This document shows positions 42,801-52,009 of a stretch of DNA of 64,000 nucleotides, one piece after another. Within the stretch, counting starts at the first letter, position 1; every line of letters begins with the position of its first letter. Made by a program: the position numbers and the translations under genes. Origin of the DNA: Melitaea cinxia (lineage: Eukaryota > Arthropoda > Insecta > Lepidoptera > Nymphalidae); contig NC_059406.1 of NCBI RefSeq assembly GCF_905220565.1, positions 7,760,001 through 7,824,000 of the forward strand, written 5' to 3'. Below the pieces are notes generated by a model. The model did no database searches. It saw nothing but the letters and a program-made list of their open reading frames with translations, and was not told the DNA's origin.

Positions 42801-45800
42801 AACAGTTTTTGTAGCAGCTGCATCTCACAAAACCTTGGCCTGATCCAACTGAATGTTTTGTAGCTGCAGTCCTTAACGATATTTCAGAGCCTTGGTTTAC
42901 ATCTGCTACCTCTAAAAAAGTTTGATTGCAAATACCGAATTCTGATCTGAAAAAATAAAGTAAAAACATATTAGGTACTTTAAAATATAATTGATGCTTC
43001 AGAAAGATAGATAAGTAATTAAGTAACAAAAAAATAAAACCTGCAATATTGTTTCGTCATTTTTCTGAAGAATAACTCCAATAATGTTTCTGAGATCACC
43101 TTTGCCTTTGTCAACATCTGGAATCGGTATAGTCACATTATCTCCAATGTTGGCAGGTGGATGAGACTTGTCAGAAGTAGCTTTCATTTTCTTAGCGTGT
43201 TTTACAAGATTTTCTGCTGCAGTTGTTCTAGCTTTATGAATGTCATTATCAGATGAAGAAACTTTTTCTCGATTACTAACTTCGACAACGTTATCATTTC
43301 TATCTTCTGTTAGGTTAACATTACGATCATCTTTTATTACCTTCCTTAAATCATCTTCATTCTGAATATCATTTATGGTTTCTTGCGGCAAAGAGGAAGT
43401 CGAAAAGTCCTACTCTGGGTTCTATTCCAAATAATGCCTTGTATGGTGATTATTTTATCCCTGAATGGTAGGCGCGGTTTTTCATGAATTGAACGTATCT
43501 CAAATCTTCTGACCATTTCGTTGAAACGTTCTCATTCATCCAAGACCCTATCATATTCTCAATAGCTTGATTGGCACGTTCAACTGAGCCCTGGCTTTGA
43601 CTGTGTCTGGCAAGCTCACTTATAACATTATTTACAAATTTCCTACCGTTATTAGATTGAAGAATGCACGGCGCTCCTATAGTTAGAAATATATCATTCA
43701 AATGGTAAGCCACCTCTGCCGCCCTCTTACATTGTAGAGCGCGAAGCAGAACAAATTTTGTTAGATGGTCTTGGTAAACCATAATAAATTTAAAATTTCC
43801 ATCTGGCTGTGTCTGAAAATCGATCAGATCTACCTGGCACCTAATATTCATTTCCGAATGAAGAATGGGCTTAGAGACTAATCCTCTTTTCTTCTTTGTT
43901 TTATTTTGATAACAGACACTACACATAGATAAATACAAGCTTATCATTTCTTTTGTGATATTGGCATATTTTTTTGATGTTTCAGCTAACATCCTGTCCC
44001 GAATTTTTTTTTAGACTGTTTAGACTAGGCCATACCAGTTTATCCTAAAGTGTGCGTATTTATATCAGGATCAAATAGTTTGGCCTGGCCTAAACTGGTC
44101 TATCCTATCGGGCTTAGGACAAATTAGTTTGGACTAGCCTAAACTGGTTTATCCTATCTGGTTTAAGACAAAATTAGTTTTGCCTAGGCTATACTAGTTA
44201 ATCCTAACACGTATAGGAAGAACTAGTTTAGTCTAGGCAAAACTAGTTTGTCCTGAAATCGGGTTTGGCCGGTAACAAATACATGGCACACGCACCACTA
44301 CACCAAAGCGGTTGTTAATTAGTTGATTATATAACAATTACTTACTGTATAATTTCTATTATATTAAAATAATTTCAATTAGTCAATATTTTCAAGTTTT
44401 ATAAGTTTGTACTTTAACTATGTAGGTAAACATATAACTAAAAACAATTTTATCATTAAAAAAAATCTAAATATTTAGTAATTTCTCATAATGCTGTAAT
44501 TATAGTGAAACATAACGATACTGAAGTGTTAAGGCAATTTGACACTTAAAATGCTACGTACGGTAGAGTACAGGATACGGTGAATATCTAAATCTTAAAA
44601 CATAGAAGGCCTAGTGTTAATACTTTCATACTTTGTTTTTAAAGATACTTTCCTCTTTCTTTCATATAAATATGCAGACACTATTATTTATAGAATAATG
44701 AATTGTAAAATTGTGATCTTTTTAAGGAAGTATTAAGGCCTATAAGCAATAATAAACTTTAACACGGGCCTCCTCAGATATTAGCCAGGGTGATGTTTGG
44801 AAAGTAAAATAAATAATTTTTTAAGTTTATTGTAAATGGACGTTAAAAAACAAAATTACCGCCACATTTCACATATGATTGCAATCAATATTATGCGCAA
44901 TGCACCACTGCGCATGTTTCTGTAGAATAGAAACTTTGTATACCAATTTATACCTTACTGTGTTGAAATAAGGAATAATTTCTATTATATTAATTGGTCA
45001 GCCCAGATGACAGCTCCAAGGATTGTTAGGAATCGGTACAGTATGAAAGCGTTTGGCCAGTCAAAAGGAAATTAAAGAAAGAATAATAAGTGGCTACAGA
45101 ATTCATTGCTCTACAAATCCCACTACCATTCAAATACAGATCCAGTCAAGCTTAAAGTGAAGTGTTATAATGATAATCGAAATTACGTACATCGTATTAA
45201 TCAGACAAGTGCTACCACATTTCTATAAAAAGTGAATAACCTTTACTATTTTCATTTGGATTGAAATAAATCACAGATAACTTCATTATTTAAATATATT
45301 TGATAATATCCTTATTTATGGAACTAATAAGTTACATACATGCTTTTCCTGGATACCCAATAAAGGACTGTGTTTTAATATATATTTTTTACTTAAGGAT
45401 GAGTTTTTAGAATATTATTTTAAAACGGGAGCTAAATTAATATTGATTCGCTTTCAAAATTCAGTGATGTAACATAAAGGAGACAGTTTGATTGTCTGAT
45501 TAAATCTGGTAGAAATGTTCTTTGGTCACGCAGAGCTTCAATTATAAGAAATTAAATGACTATTGTGTTTTTTATGTTTTTTTATTAAACGTAAGACTAT
45601 CAGTAATTTTAAAATCGTGTTTTCATAGACATCGGACGTAAGGAAATGGTAGTGCGTGTTAATTTTGATTGAATAAAAAGTTAAAGTTTGAGCATTAATA
45701 TATAAAATGTATGTTGCATTTAAAAGCACTGTACCTTTTGAAACAGTGATAAGATTAAAATTGAAGCTAACTTTGTGTAATCCAATCAACTTGTAAGTCA

Positions 45801-48640
45801 TCACAATGTTGTAACGTGCTCTCTTCCCTAGGTTACGGTTTGCGGCAAACGTTTTATAACCGATTCCGAATACCTCCACCCTTCACGCTTTACATAAACT
45901 AACATTTCATGCTTACTATTCATAATTATAACAAAATTTGTCGAATTAGTGCTATGGTGCTGGATTGTACGTGTAGTGCTCGTTGATTGCGATGAACTAA
46001 AGGAAACTGAAAATTAAGTATTGTGATTAAAGTGTACATAAAATACCAAGTCATTAGTCGCTTGAAGAGAATTTTTAGGTGAGTGATAGATTTCGTAGAA
46101 ATTCGATTACATTTTAGACCTCGATCTTGGATTCATTAAAATTGGAATTATTTTCATGATCAAATTTAAAAAATATATTATGTATATAGTATCTAGACGT
46201 AAACATATATACATAACCGTACCCATAACTACTAATATAGTATGTTGTTAAACTCAATAGAAAATGCGTTTTGTGATACAGGGTTAAAAGATAGGCTTTG
46301 TGCATTATTTCTAGGTAATCGGCATGGCGTGTATCGACTTCATAGGTCACCTAGATCCCAACAATTAGTTCCTGCTTGCAGCTTTTTGAGAGCTTATAAT
46401 GCCAAGGTATTACATATGTATGCATATGCACGAAAAATTACCATTTATAATATTCGCACAATGTTTTAAGTATATGTATTAATTGTTACTACTTTAAAAG
46501 CTGTTGAATACAAAAAATCATATACGTTTTTTTTTGTGTATTTTGAATTTGATATGATAATATTTTTTTATGTATATTTTTTATTTTACAATTGTTTTTT
46601 AATATTGTTTTTAAATTTTCACAACTTTTTTATTACTAGCGACCACTACACACACTCAGTGGTCGAAATTCGACAATAATTAATTTAAATTATAAGTTTG
46701 AACATTATTAGAGTTCTGTTGGTCAAATACTATACTTCTATGATAATAAACAAAAGAGTATATATGCGTGTGTATCAAATACATGGTAGTGTGTGTAATA
46801 TTTTTTTATTGATTTAATGTATTTTTTTGTACATGATTAAAAAAAAAAAAATATTAGCGTTCTTCAGTCCTTCTCTATACAAACTATAAGTGTGCGAAAT
46901 TTCATAATCCTCCGTTAGCGCAATTTTCGTGAAAAGGGGTATAAAGTTTTTGCTTCACGTATTAATATATCATCATATAAATTAATCCGCTAAGGATAAG
47001 ATGTTTGCCTCTCGTTTTAGAAAAAACTTCCTATCACTTCACATAAATTATATATCTTTTTATTGCTTGCTTTACCGGCATCCATAACTAAAAAAATTAA
47101 ACTATTTAAAAAGATTATTATTTATTAGATATGCTATGTTGGCTATTTTTTTCCTCAAATCAAAGCAGATGAAACCGCGCGGCCCTGCTAGTATGTTTTT
47201 TTATTTCATTAAAAAGAAATTGTTTTTATAAACGATCTGTAGCTACTATTCTACTTATCAATTATTTTTCCAATATTGTAAAAATATTATTAATTAATAA
47301 ATGTAATATTTTTTAGGATTTTTTTTATTCAAATCTAGATCATAAAAAGCTTATAAGTTTGTCCTTTGCATGTAATTGACCTCTATATTGCGTCACGATA
47401 CTCTAGGTCTTCTGTTACTTAATAGTGTCAGACTATATTTAAGCTATAATCATATTTTTATAATGAAATTTATTTGCTAAAAAGAATATCTACTTGTTAA
47501 AGGAAAATACTATGTTTATATGTTACGCTTGTTAGTTTCGTATGATTACAAGAAGTAACTTCATTTTTTTACGTTGCTATAATTTGTAAAATAGACGTAT
47601 GCGATTTAAAACTTTAAATGCTTTCTTTGAATCATTTTAAATTTTTCATCAACGATCTAAAGTTACCATATTTATAACTCCACTTTTTTAAACTTGATTA
47701 CCTATACATTAGATTGAAAATCAGCGGTCATTCAGCGCTAGATAAAGACATACTCTACAAATAATGGCTTCATGGCTTTTGACCATATTGTTCGATTCAT
47801 TGCTTGATTAAGCCTATAAAATCCTACTGCTGGCCATAGCTATAGGCCTCTTTCTCCATGGAGACCCTTCTCCCTAGAAGTGTCGGTGCTTAATCCACTA
47901 CGCTGCTTCACTGTGGGTTGGCGTATGTATTGTCGACTATGAGTAACGACAGCTATTAGGTGTTTTGATAATAACCGGGACCGTGCTCTCCGAGATGCGT
48001 TGGAGAGAAATAAATATTTGTGCATATTTTCATTCCGATCGGGAATCGAACCCGGGACCGCCGATTTGAAGACACCAACACAATATAATGTTCAATTGTA
48101 TTCATTTTTAATTGTGTAAAATCTACATATTTCATTTCTGATACATTTTTAATATTTTCGCTTGATGTTCTTTATTTCACAATATATATTTTTTATACCT
48201 ATATTTTTATATATATTTATATTTACATAACTGCATGTTTATTTTACGTCGAATAATGTTAACTATCAAAACTAAGGTAAAACATAACATGTATATGTCA
48301 TAAATTTTAATTTGTATTTTTCAGTTACAAGTACTGTAGAAAAAATCAGAAAAAAATTACAGGTTAGAGAAATTTATTAACAAATTTCTTTTGTAGCGTA
48401 AGCTTTCTCAAACCTTTAATTATTCGGTTCTTTATCTGTGTTTTGGTTTTTAAAATTATCTTCGCAAAATGTTAGGGTTAAATAACTTTATGAGTAAGTG
48501 TAGTTAGGATTATCACAAATTTTCCGTAGGTCGGCGGGCGGGTCGGGCAGCGCAGTCGGCCTCGAGGAGGCTAGCGACGGCAGCGACGCCGAGCGCTCCC
48601 GACGACATCTGCGCGTCCCTACTCCGACTTATTTGGGACA
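33736..48640 (+). CDS. Second host gene, 5' part: four exons with matching phases (unidentified)
   Basis: Exons about 33736-33865, 34057-34181, 37266-37359 and 48530-48640; introns are GT-AG and phases agree throughout (2, 1, 2, 2). The readable product has ~150 residues: MTNSGLRKSASGSFQVYRHV, a Ser-rich stretch, FNRLLRSSVVRQWNLFKKNQ, RSISDTGLCSIVDN, VIDAAARANVPSLSIT, and RRHLRVPTPTYLGQ, then runs off to the right. No catalytic domain is visible; it looks like a regulatory N-terminus. Large introns and a possible alternative first exon downstream (55394) recall genes such as the cAMP phosphodiesterase dunce, but I cannot recognise diagnostic sequence and offer this only as a guess. The first exon coordinates may be off by one. 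Confidence 0.65.
34057..34181 (+). CDS. Second gene, exon 2
   Basis: Acceptor tttattttag, donor gtaaat. Encodes FNRLLRSSVVRQWNLFKKNQ, PGLKTRGRSISDTGLCSIVD: a basic segment, then a Ser-rich RSISD that could be a kinase or 14-3-3 site (inference). Confidence 0.72.
34241..34426. mobile_element. Fold-back MITE
   Basis: ACGGTGTTATCTATTCCCAA at the left and its near-complement at the right give about 40-bp arms (continuing CACAGGAAATTACTTCATTA) around a ~105-base AT-rich centre. No coding sequence. Target duplication not clear. Confidence 0.75.
34925..36440 (-). pseudogene. Degenerate RTE-type LINE (endonuclease end, reverse transcriptase end, 3' tail)
   Basis: Minus-strand order: NEIDFIIADKRHIFRNVSVV (36330-36390, end of the endonuclease), VFVDCEKAFDSVQTWAVLDS-like palm remnants with stops, FDDDIIIFAE at the YADD position (about 35700), then an open 142-codon stretch (35248-35676) with ILRLGWAAFG-like RIWLGWAAFGRVRQVF and CVLPVLTYGAETWTLTKRL. 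The 3' tail (34925-35030) carries 'cagcctattgcagtccattg'. Frameshifts and stops make it inactive. Confidence 0.8.
36440..36717 (-). repeat. RTE tail fragment and AACCGACTTC fragment
   Basis: 36440-36545 is part of the RTE non-coding tail, inverted relative to 17555. 36555-36717 is an internally deleted AACCGACTTC repeat ending GGAAGTCGGTT. Confidence 0.65.
37266..37359 (+). CDS. Second gene, exon 3
   Basis: Acceptor tttttttttcag, donor gtaagt. Encodes DLGYLDVTVSPSLSLQVIDA then AARANVPSLSIT. Phase 1 in, phase 2 out; both neighbours agree. Confidence 0.72.
37493..37855 (+). repeat. tRNA-derived SINE
   Basis: TTGGCGCAATGGCCACAGC resembles an A box and GGTTGCGGGTTCGCATGAC a B box. The 3' part reads 'gtggatgatgctctgatcct ... 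tattacaggctgaagcgatt'. An internal stretch with 'tagatgtttgccgtggtctg' is repeated twice. Intronic. Confidence 0.75.
37920..38710 (-). pseudogene. Decayed RTE-like fragment
   Basis: Minus-strand remnants of the same family as 34925-36440 ('gtggaccagtcccttcgtca' corresponds to the segment after TLTKRL). Heavily mutated, ending at an RTE tail piece (38620-38710). Confidence 0.6.
38711..40055. other. Intron of the second gene, nothing recognised
   Basis: AT-rich sequence without a repeat family, exon or RNA gene I can support. Confidence 0.4.
40060..40385 (+). repeat. RTE-family 3' tail copy
   Basis: Close copy of 17555-17890 ('cttcccgtgggtgtcgtaag', 'ctatgtccagtagtggactg') ending in a GATGATGTGATGAT tail. 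Confidence 0.75.
40568..41110 (-). repeat. AACCGACTTC repeats (one partial copy and a decayed one)
   Basis: 40568-40807 covers the first third of the family in inverted orientation, ending TTGGAAATCGGTT. 40808-41110 is a second, more diverged partial copy. Confidence 0.7.
41277..41440 (+). pseudogene. Short reverse transcriptase fragment of a non-LTR element
   Basis: The plus frame reads DSFSDWFSIVAGVPQGGVLS and PFLFSIFINFIS, then after a disruption LYTDDL, where LYADDL is expected. Same family type as the LINE at 1-2229. Confidence 0.7.
41630..42105 (+). repeat. GC-rich LINE 3' UTR-like insert
   Basis: A GC-rich block ('aggcctaggtggggcgagat', 'accagtccacttatgggaag') in AT-rich surroundings, preceded by a T run at 41610-41618. 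Its first 100 bases match 25115-25215. Short frames on both strands are not supported as genes. Confidence 0.5.
42258..44277. mobile_element. Ginger-like integrase DNA transposon B with 40-bp palindrome arrays
   Basis: Ends TGTTACCGGCCAAACCCG and its complement; flanks CATA and AATA fit a 4-bp duplication with one change. Each arm (42258-42530, 44002-44277) is about 270 bp: a terminal ~25 bp, then four 40-bp palindromes with half-site consensus AGGAtAAACTAGTTTtGCCT meeting at CCTAGG, spaced by 9-base linkers, plus a partial fifth. Between the arms, on minus, is a broken KRBA2-type integrase gene. TGTNR ends, a 4-bp duplication and this integrase point to the Ginger superfamily (established family; assignment inferred). 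Confidence 0.88.
42718..44000 (-). pseudogene. Broken KRBA2-like integrase of Ginger-like element B
   Basis: 43992-43450 encodes the end of the zinc-binding domain (ITKEMISLYLSMCSVCYQNK) and the core: CQVDLIDFQTQ (first Asp), LQSNNGRKF where the second Asp is Asn, and SQGSVERANQ (Glu). After a TAA at 43450 the frame still reads SPYKALFGIEPR, then shifts. 43391-43040 has the conserved AENLVKHAKKMKATSDK and VTIPIPDVDKGKGDLRN. 42980-42718 carries a Cys-rich tail (CSCYKNCSTNRCQCKK, ending KPCKNK). A possible intron separates the last two parts, but phases do not match. The N-terminus before RDRMLAET is missing. Inactive copy. Confidence 0.85.
44336..46314. other. Intron of the second gene, nothing firm
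   Basis: AT-rich sequence. The minus frame at 45538-45879 shows no family feature and is not called. No repeat recognised. Confidence 0.4.
46315..46406 (+). CDS. Possible alternative exon (weak)
   Basis: A 92-base open segment with acceptor gcattatttctag and donor gtatta encodes RHGVYRLHRSPRSQQLVPAC then SFLRAYNAK. Entry phase fits exon 2 of the second gene (phase 1), but the exit phase 0 does not fit exon 4. It may be a cassette joined to an unseen exon, or chance. Confidence 0.25.
46407..47790. repeat. Intron with a Helitron-like fragment
   Basis: 46860-47190 ('cttcagtccttctctataca', ending 'cgcggccctgctag' before T) is a dispersed repeat with a CTAG end. The remainder is AT-rich with nothing recognised. 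Confidence 0.45.
47795..48085 (-). repeat. tRNA-derived SINE
   Basis: On minus: GGTCCCGGGTTCGATTCCCG (B box), then 'ggagagcacggtcccggtta', and a 3' part with 'gaagcagcgtagtggattaa' and 'tggagaaagaggcctatagc'. Related to the 3' part at 53780-53900. Confidence 0.75.
48530..48640 (+). CDS. Second gene, exon 4
   Basis: Acceptor tttccgtag, donor gtaagt. GC-rich in an AT-rich intron, which supports coding. It joins exon 3 in phase to give SITSAGGSGSAVGLEEASDG then SDAERSRRHLRVPTPTYLGQ. The exit phase (2) is the same as that of the ATG exon at 55394. The next exon is outside the window. Confidence 0.75.
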
Positions 48641-48772
48641 GTAAGTTACCTGTTTATTTTCAAATTAGCAAGTAAACAAATTGAACGGTAACAGCTGTTA
48701 ATGTTTACGGTTACAGCTTCCCCAAACAAACGTCGTAGCATAATTTTGTTACAGCACCTTAGCCACAGTAGC

Positions 48773-48816
48773 TATATTTAACAAAGTAGGTACACATACC
48801 TACTTTGTTAAATATA
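48773..48816. repeat. Perfect 20-bp inverted repeat (hairpin)
   Basis: TATATTTAACAAAGTAGGTA is followed after a 4-base loop (CACA) by its exact complement. 133 bases after exon 4. Confidence 0.9.
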
Positions 48817-48984
48817 ACGAATTTTATATAAGTAACAAACAAACATAGTTTTATTGTAGTGTATTTTTAAGGCATAGAATACTACAAATCAGGGTAGGAC
48901 CATCTCTACGTAAGAAGTCGGTCTGCAGCGACCTTGGTATCGGTGCCAAATAAACTATATGTATATTATATATATGCTAGCAGG

Positions 48985-49385
48985 TTAACCCCCCCCCCCC
49001 CCCTTTATAACTTAGGGATATGAAAAATAGATGTTGGCCAATTCTCAGATCTTCTAATATGAACACAAAATTTCATAAAAATCGGTCCACCCGTTTCGGA
49101 GGAGTATTTTAACTAACATTGTGACACGAGAATTTTGTATATAAGATGACAAGTTTTCTGATTCCAAAAAACCGTAGCTTGTAGACTGTTGCCTGCAACA
49201 CCAGAAGTGCGTTGACGATTCTATCCCCAATCACCCCAGGAGCTCTGGTCACCTTACTCACCACAGGAACACAACTCTGTTTGAATGCAAAACACATGAG
49301 TTCACGCCATTTTTGCCGTGAACTTGTGGAGGCCTATGTCCAGCAGTGGACTGTGGTAGGCTGAAATGATGATGATGATGATACA
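48985..49385. repeat. Inverted Helitron-like fragment and RTE tail
   Basis: 48990-49143 is the inverted start of the family at 9694 ('cacccgtttcggaggagtat', 'gtgacacgagaattttgtat'), with a C16 run at its inner edge. 49285-49382 is an RTE tail ('ggcctatgtccagcagtgga') ending in (GAT)n. Confidence 0.7.
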
Positions 49386-52009
49386 TATAAAATGCTATTT
49401 ATTACTTGGTTCATGACATCTATAAGAAATAATGCTATAATATAAAAGCGTATACATTTACAGAGTTATACTTATTTCGTTCTGAGTATGAGCAGGTAAT
49501 ATGAATGCACGCGGGGGTTAATTTGCTCTATAGTTAGTAATTTTGATATGATGATAATTCATTTATGTACTCAACAATTTTTTGTCTCACATTTGAGGAA
49601 AAAAAGTTAAAAAACTGATGCTACGTTTCGAAATAAATATTTGTAATGTTACTTTTACCGTAACCATAAATGATAACCTGTAGAGAAAATATACCTACTG
49701 TGGCGTATCCACATATATAGACTTTTTATATGGAAATAATAATGAAACCTCATTTCTTGTTTTTATTTTTTTTATAAAAATATGTTTTGATAGATGTCAA
49801 TAATTTGTATTTCGAATTCTTTTTTATAATTTGTTTTACAATTTATTGATTATATTATATATTTTACTACGTGCACGTTGTTTTGATATTATTATTATTA
49901 TTCATTAATAAAGAGACGGTGGAGATAGCGAAGATCTTATCATTACTTTAACCGTTAAATAGCTCATTCGCTAAAGTATTAAACAACTAATCTCCTAAAT
50001 ATATTCTTAACATTAAAACATCTAATAAAATGTAGGCAGGTAGGTGCCGGCAATAATTTTTGGCTTGTCTCACAGCCGCAGTGTTACGAAAGATATTTTA
50101 TTACACTCGAGATAAATTCACGTGAGATCTTCTATAGAGATAACTTAAAAATTGAAAATATTTTAACGAGTTAACGAATAGGCAATGTATCATACAAGAT
50201 TTTTAAATAAATATATGATGTGAGTTTGTAAATTGAAACTCATTTATCGTAACATAATTTCCATTATAAACCTAATAAATCAGACTTCGTATGAAAATAA
50301 ACAAAGATCTATTGAATGCTTGTATTCTTCAAATTTTGTTTAGAGTTTTACTGAATTATAAATGTACACAGGCTAAAGCTAATATGGCCAACTTCGTGCC
50401 GCTTTACTCATTAAAAAATCCATTATATAAAGCTTTTATCTATGTTACAATGTTTGCTGTCGCGAAATTTACCTATGTAGGTATCTTTAACAAGTAAATT
50501 AAGTAACTTGATCTAATGCATTTTCATTGTTATAATTTTCAAAATAAGTAAATATGAGTTCTCGAATGTCAGGACAAGCTTTTTTCCCATTAAATTTTGT
50601 AATGACGTTATATGTTGATAGTAAAAGTTTTTAAGGAAAAGGTTATTAATATTCTTTTTAATGGATTAAAAATAGAAGAATATATTTTTTAAAATGTTTT
50701 CGCGAATATCACTCATTATAATGAAACAAATTTTACGGATTTTATCTGTATATAGATCTATACATTTATTTATTTTTTTCTGACATTCTATTATACCAAC
50801 CTCGTCCTGACAATATCGAACACAAAAATAACGATGTTATTTAGTGTGATCGTTCGGAAGTTATGTGAGTACATTCTAGTTAGTACATTCATAGATTTTA
50901 CATACACACGTGGTGGTTTTTAGTCAGTAACAGTCTGGCATAGCCTCTCTGGGACCCCGCGCAGGAAAAGTATCCGTGAGGATTCCGCATCTAAAAAAAC
51001 CAACGATTACTTTTTTTTTAAATAGTTTACCTACGTGGCGAATTAACCTCGAACCAGAGAAGAGTATTAAACGGTGGCTTTATAGACTGTTATAGTAAAA
51101 AAAATTGTTTTACCAATAATTTTTTTAGAAATATTCATATGAGCGAGTCCTTCATAGTCTCTTCATGTCTGTCTAGCTTTTGGATCTCATGTATAAATTT
51201 GCATACGTAATGTAAACGGAGGTTTTAATTAAAATGCAGTTCGAGTTCTGTCTAATTGGATGCAAACTTTTTTATGTGGCGTCGCGTTTTCAAGAGTGAA
51301 GATAGTTCAATATTTTTCTATAGATGTTTTCATATATATTTTTTATTAATCTAATGTCAACTTACGGATCTCGTCGTTTCTTACTATGCACACAATAATA
51401 CAGACAATTTTTTAAAAGAATAGTATTAAAGTATCAAATGATGAAGTTTAAAATAATCTTTTCAATTAGGTATATTCATACTTTTTGGACCCTTTTCCTT
51501 TTAATTCTCGTTTCTTAAATAATTTTAATCTTGTCATTGCTCTATATATATTTAGAATAGAAAATATAATTATATTTAATTTTCGTTACTATCCTTAAAT
51601 ATTATAAAAAGAAGTCCCTCGGCCGCGTCTTTCTGTCCTCCTGTCTGTCGCGATATACTCGAAAACTACCAAACAGATTTTTATACGGTTTTCATCAATA
51701 GAAAGAGTGATTCTTGAGGAAGGTTGAAGTTAAGTATATACTTTACTATGCTTTTATGTAAATTAGCAGAAATACGGCGATAAATGTTGAAGAGGTCGCA
51801 AGAAATCTCTCCAACTGGGAGCTTTAAACGCGAACGCCGCGTAAACTTTCAAAGATATAGTTGAGTAATGTACTAGCGAATTCAAAATCTATAAAAATGC
51901 TACAAAAAAGTCCGTAATAGCATATCTCTATCTCTTACGGTTGATTTACAATAACCACTTTTATGTTCAAATATTTAATTAAAAACATTATTATGTTATT
52001 TCCAAAGCT
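49386..52009. other. Intron, mostly unannotated
   Basis: AT-rich. 51615-51880 contains a dispersed repeat fragment ('tcgcgatatactcgaaaact', 'gtcgcaagaaatctctccaa'). The short frame at 50291-50497 has no recognisable feature and is not called. Confidence 0.35.

Larger units (their letters stand above)
42190..44335 (-). repeat. tRNA-derived SINE split by Ginger-like element B
   Basis: On minus, the right flank gives an A-box-like part (gctttggtgtagtggtgcgt) and the left flank gives the B box (gcgggttcgattcccgctt). The transposon at 42258-44277 lies between them. Confidence 0.7.

Noticed and set aside
42718..43992. KRBA2-like host gene
   Set aside because: Flanked by matching transposon arms, carries a stop, a frameshift and a lost catalytic Asp; it belongs to a mobile element.
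45538..45879. 113-codon minus frame
   Set aside because: AT-rich, no recognisable motif, no splice or promoter support.
48326..48364. Micro-exon (TSTVEKIRKKLQ) in the second gene
   Set aside because: Splice sites look acceptable, but its phase fits neither exon 3, exon 4 nor the orphan segment at 46315.
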